From positions 1 to 17,684 of the forward strand of contig JAVWVS010000036.1 in assembly GCA_036666555.1 (NCBI GenBank): a stretch of DNA of 17,684 nucleotides, read 5' to 3'. This stretch comes from UMGS1251 sp036666555. Lineage in GTDB: Bacteria > Bacillota > Clostridia > Lachnospirales > Lachnospiraceae. Within the stretch, counting starts at the first letter, position 1. Each line of letters starts with the position of its first letter. This document shows, piece after piece, positions 14,820 to 17,684 of this stretch. Under the pieces are notes generated by a model, which was not told the origin of the DNA, searched no databases, and saw only the letters and a list, made by a program, of their open reading frames with translations. The position numbers and the translations under genes were made by a program.

Positions 14820-15707
14820 TTAATGAGGACGTAGTTTTGAAAAACAGTAAGGGTAAATAATCAGTACCCAGAGTACTAATAGGAAATATTCCAGCATATG
14901 AAATAAAATGGAAGATCCAAATAGCATTTTTGCACCAATTTTTAATAAAATGGCTATACTAAGACCAAAGAGCAGTTTGAAAATTTGTCCACGGGTTGTT
15001 TTGGTCTGGGTCTTGAAATTCAGATAGGTTCGTTCTAAATAAAAGCCCAGGGAAAACCCAAGTCCTGTAGCACCTACTTTACAACAATCCGTGGCATAAT
15101 GAATGTCAATCGTTCCTGTTGATAATAAGAACAAAGAATAAAGGCAGACCAAAATGGAAATCACAGACAATCCTATGGAAAGAATTTTTACATGGGAATT
15201 ATCTTTAAAAAACCATTCTTCATAATGCCACACCAGCCAGGAAAACAGCAGAGAAATGCCCATGGAGACCAGCACATCTTTCGGAGTGTGAACACCTAAA
15301 TATAAGCGGGAAAAACCAATGGCAAGAAAGGCAAATATACATAAAACCTTTCCTCCTATTTTTTTACTGTGCAGTGCCAGAGGGGCAAACAGACTAGTTC
15401 CGCCCTGGGTGTGCCCACTGGGAAAGGAATATCCGGTAGCACCACCGATTGCACTTTTTACAGGATGAAAGGAGGGGTCCAGTACCCATGGCCTGGGAAC
15501 GCGAAATGTAATCTTGCATGCCTGCACAAACAGACCTGCTGAAAAAAATACAAACCCCACTTGATAAGCAAAGCGCTTATCAATGCACCAGTACAGTGCA
15601 CAAATAACCGCTATAATAATTAGTTCCTGTCCAAAGTAAGTAATCAATTGGAATAATTTATCTAGAAATGGAGTACGAACTCCTTCCAGCAATCTCAGAA
15701 AATCCAT
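14820..15707 (-). CDS. PAP2-family membrane phosphatase
   Basis: This 295-residue multi-pass membrane protein is of the type 2 phosphatidic acid phosphatase superfamily. The three motifs are complete: K65-x6-R72-P73 (KITFRVPRP), P96-S97-G98-H99 in YSFPSGHTQGG, and S133-R134-x5-H140-x3-D144 (SRLYLGVHTPKD). Members remove phosphate from lipid phosphates such as undecaprenyl diphosphate, phosphatidic acid or phosphatidylglycerol phosphate; the substrate here cannot be told. Hydrophobic segments occur at about 27-43, 48-64, 102-112, 121-138, 146-162 and several after 170. The region beyond residue 165 adds about 130 residues with further membrane helices, making it longer than small PAP2 proteins. 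The ATG lies 3 bases after the typA stop with no good ribosome binding site beyond AGAGGT inside typA, so it probably relies on translational coupling. Confidence 0.9.
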   Translation of the reverse strand: MDFLRLLEGVRTPFLDKLFQLITYFGQELIIIAVICALYWCIDKRFAYQVGFVFFSAGLFVQACKITFRVPRPWVLDPSFHPVKSAIGGATGYSFPSGHTQGGTSLFAPLALHSKKIGGKVLCIFAFLAIGFSRLYLGVHTPKDVLVSMGISLLFSWLVWHYEEWFFKDNSHVKILSIGLSVISILVCLYSLFLLSTGTIDIHYATDCCKVGATGLGFSLGFYLERTYLNFKTQTKTTRGQIFKLLFGLSIAILLKIGAKMLFGSSILFHMLEYFLLVLWVLIIYPYCFSKLRPH

Positions 15708-15710
15708 TAT

Positions 15711-17537
15711 TTATTTACTACCTCTTCTTCTCATTCTTGCGTCTAAGACTTTTTTACGGATACGAAGTGACTCCGGAGTGACTTCCAACAGCTCGTCGGT
15801 ATCGATAAAATCAAGTGCTTCTTCCAGACTTAGGATACGGGGAGTGGTGAGCTTTAACGCTTCATCTGCACTGGAAGTTCTGGTGTTCGTCAGATGTTTG
15901 GTTTTGCAGACATTCAATTCAATATCTTCTGCCTTTGCATTTTGTCCAATGACCATTCCGGCATAAACTTTTTCACCGGCAGTAATAAACAATGTACCAC
16001 GATCTTGGGCACCAAATAGTCCATAGGCAACCGATTCACCGGTTTCAAATGCAATGAGAGAGCCTTGTTTGCGGTATTGGATATCTCCCTTAAATGGAGC
16101 AAAACCGTCAAAAGAGGTGTTGAGAATCCCATTTCCTTTTGTATCTGTCATGAAATCTCCACGATAACCAATCAGGCCACGAGAAGGAATGGCGAATTCC
16201 AGACGGGTGTAGCCACCACTGGCAGCAGCGGTCATATTACGGAGTTCTCCTTTTCGCTGGCTTAGTTTTTCAATGACAACACCGGTAAATTCTTCCGGAA
16301 CATCCACATAGGCCAGTTCCATAGGTTCCAGCAATTTCCCCTGTGCATCTTCGTGGTACAGAACTTCTGCTTTGCTGACTGCGAATTCATAACCTTCCCG
16401 ACGCATATTTTCAACCAGTACGGATAAATGAAGTTCTCCTCGACCAGATACTTTAAAGCTATCAGTAGAATCTGATTCTTCTACACGAAGGCTGACATCG
16501 GTATTTAATTCACGGAATAAACGATCTCTTAAATGACGGGAGGTTACATATTTTCCTTCCCTTCCTGCAAAGGGACTGTCATTTACAACAAACTGCATGG
16601 CAATGGTTGGTTCGGAAATCTTCTGAAATGGAATGGCCACTGGGTTAGCAGGTGAGCAAAGGGTATCACCAATGGAAATATCTGCAATACCGGAAATCGC
16701 CACAATGGAGCCAACCGTTGCTTCTTGTACATCTACTTTATTTAATCCGTCAAATTCATATAATTTGCTGATTTTTACTTTTTCATTTTTATCAGGATCG
16801 TGGTGATTCAATAGTGCCATCTCGTCGTTGACATGGATGGTACCGTTATCTACTTTTCCTACACCAATACGTCCTACGTATTCGCTGTAATCAATGGTAC
16901 TGATGAGAATCTGTGTATCTGCTTGCGAGTCACCTTCCGGTGCTGGAATATAATCTAAAATCGTTTCAAATAAGGGAATCATATTTTCCGGACCATCATC
17001 CAACTCCAAGATAGCATAGCCTGCTTTTGCGGAGGCATAGACAAATGGGCAGTCCAGTTGATCATCGGATGCGTCTAAGTCCATAAATAATTCCAATACT
17101 TCATCAATTACTTCATCGGCACGGGCTTCCGGACGGTCAATTTTATTGATACATACAATGACAGGCAGTTCTAATTCCAATGCTTTTCTTAAGACAAATT
17201 TTGTCTGAGGCATAGCACCTTCATAGGCATCTACCACTAAGATAACACCATTTACCATTTTTAATACACGTTCTACTTCACCACCAAAATCAGCATGACC
17301 AGGAGTATCAATAATATTAATTTTTGTATCTTTATAGTATACGGCAGTATTTTTAGAAAGGATTGTGATTCCACGTTCACGCTCAATGTCATTTGAATCC
17401 ATGACACGTTCAGCTACTTTCTGGTTGTCACGGAATACTCCGCTTTGTTTTAACAGTTCGTCAACAAGTGTTGTTTTACCATGATCAACATGGGCAATAA
17501 TAGCAATATTTCGTATATCTTCGCGTTTCATTTTCAT
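15711..17537 (-). CDS. typA: Translational GTPase TypA/BipA
   Basis: TypA (608 residues) is an EF-G/LepA-related GTPase that binds the ribosome. It is needed for 50S assembly and growth under cold or other stress. The GTP-binding domain shows G1 AHVDHGKT (15-22), switch I RERGITI (53-59), G3 DTPGH (77-81), G4 NKID (131-134) and G5 SAK (169-171). Beta-barrel, domain III (around GRGELHLSVL) and domain V follow. The C-terminal TypA-specific domain includes SRGLIGYRGDFMTDTKG. The length matches the family. The ATG at 17537 has AAAAGGA (17546-17552) 8 bases upstream; the in-frame ATG at 17531 would be 14 bases away and is less likely. It is the first gene of a two-gene unit with PAP2. A small overlap of role with hpf exists, since both act on the ribosome in stress. 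Confidence 0.97.
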   Translation of the reverse strand: MKMKREDIRNIAIIAHVDHGKTTLVDELLKQSGVFRDNQKVAERVMDSNDIERERGITILSKNTAVYYKDTKINIIDTPGHADFGGEVERVLKMVNGVILVVDAYEGAMPQTKFVLRKALELELPVIVCINKIDRPEARADEVIDEVLELFMDLDASDDQLDCPFVYASAKAGYAILELDDGPENMIPLFETILDYIPAPEGDSQADTQILISTIDYSEYVGRIGVGKVDNGTIHVNDEMALLNHHDPDKNEKVKISKLYEFDGLNKVDVQEATVGSIVAISGIADISIGDTLCSPANPVAIPFQKISEPTIAMQFVVNDSPFAGREGKYVTSRHLRDRLFRELNTDVSLRVEESDSTDSFKVSGRGELHLSVLVENMRREGYEFAVSKAEVLYHEDAQGKLLEPMELAYVDVPEEFTGVVIEKLSQRKGELRNMTAAASGGYTRLEFAIPSRGLIGYRGDFMTDTKGNGILNTSFDGFAPFKGDIQYRKQGSLIAFETGESVAYGLFGAQDRGTLFITAGEKVYAGMVIGQNAKAEDIELNVCKTKHLTNTRTSSADEALKLTTPRILSLEEALDFIDTDELLEVTPESLRIRKKVLDARMRRRGSK

Positions 17538-17598
17538 ATGTTTAATCCTTTTCTCTTCCTATTCTATGATAGGGTGTACAAAATGTTGTAACTTATAC

Positions 17599-17626
17599 AG
17601 TTTACCACAATTTTTGAAATTTACAA
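17599..17626 (-). promoter_or_regulatory. typA: Possible typA promoter
   Basis: On the minus strand, TTGTAA (17621-17626) is followed after 16 bases by TAAACT (17599-17604), which is preceded by TG in the extended -10 position. The match is moderate. It lies about 60 bases before the typA start. Confidence 0.35.
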
Positions 17627-17641
17627 GATAATTATTAGAAA

Positions 17642-17684
17642 ATGAGTTCTAAAATGGAAAATCCAAACATAGACTTAGTATTGA
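17642..17684 (+). other. Right-edge open frame, unresolved
   Basis: A plus-strand frame begins with ATG at 17642 (MSSKMENPNIDLVL) and runs off the window. It has no recognisable ribosome binding site. On the minus strand, another frame enters from the right edge and ends in tandem TAA TAA stops (complement of about 17632-17637), and would encode a tail ending SILELIF. Only one, or neither, is real; the visible part is too short to decide. Confidence 0.15.

Noticed and set aside
1..17684. A hidden defence, phage, CRISPR or mobile-element system
   Set aside because: Every substantial frame is explained by a known housekeeping family; no direct-repeat array, transposase, integrase or toxin-antitoxin pair was seen on either strand.

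Overview
The window reads as an ordinary chromosomal segment of an AT-rich, Gram-positive anaerobe of the Firmicutes, most likely Clostridia and probably Lachnospiraceae-like. This rests on low G+C, strong AAGGAG-type ribosome binding sites, the hprK-glcK neighbourhood, a long-form hibernation factor and the style of the proteins. The assignment is an inference from gene content, not a database match. No rRNA, tRNA, CRISPR array, insertion sequence or phage gene was seen, and no intergenic gap exceeds about 170 bases.

Layout, left to right. (1) Positions 1-158 hold a likely divergent promoter and Shine-Dalgarno for a minus-strand gene just outside the window, then the leader of a membrane-anchored metallo-beta-lactamase-fold protein (159-1049). 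(2) An OmpR-type response regulator and its histidine kinase overlap by one base (1104-3262). They end at a perfect 22-bp hairpin. (3) A compact plus-strand cluster runs from 3356 to 10640: hisH, hisF, ung, a dihydrolipoyl dehydrogenase, uvrC, hprK and a ROK glucokinase. Gaps are 3-33 bases, and it ends at a bidirectional terminator (10651-10693). It mixes one histidine-pathway step, two DNA-repair enzymes, a flavin oxidoreductase and two carbon-control or sugar-entry enzymes. (4) A class A penicillin-binding protein (10712-13261, minus) diverges from a YigZ/IMPACT-family gene (13430-14080, plus) across a 168-bp promoter region. (5) A second bidirectional terminator separates yigZ from hpf (minus). 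Upstream of hpf, also on the minus strand, is the typA/bipA - PAP2 phosphatase pair (17537 down to 14820), with only 3 bases between the two genes.

Functionally this is housekeeping: envelope synthesis and lipid phosphate turnover (PBP, PAP2), signalling (two-component pair, HPr kinase), DNA repair (Ung, UvrC), sugar phosphorylation, and ribosome stress control (HPF, TypA). I do not see a convincing undescribed defence or mobile system. The observations most worth a second look are modest: an apparent 11-residue in-frame duplication in the dihydrolipoyl dehydrogenase, a hisHF pair without other his genes heading the mixed cluster, two nearly identical RBS-start units in front of hprK, the long perfect hairpin before hisH, and a proline-rich repeat tail on the PBP.

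Start codons were re-chosen where the ribosome binding site favoured another start than the longest frame: hprK at 8757, glcK at 9705, yigZ at 13430 and hpf at 14671.
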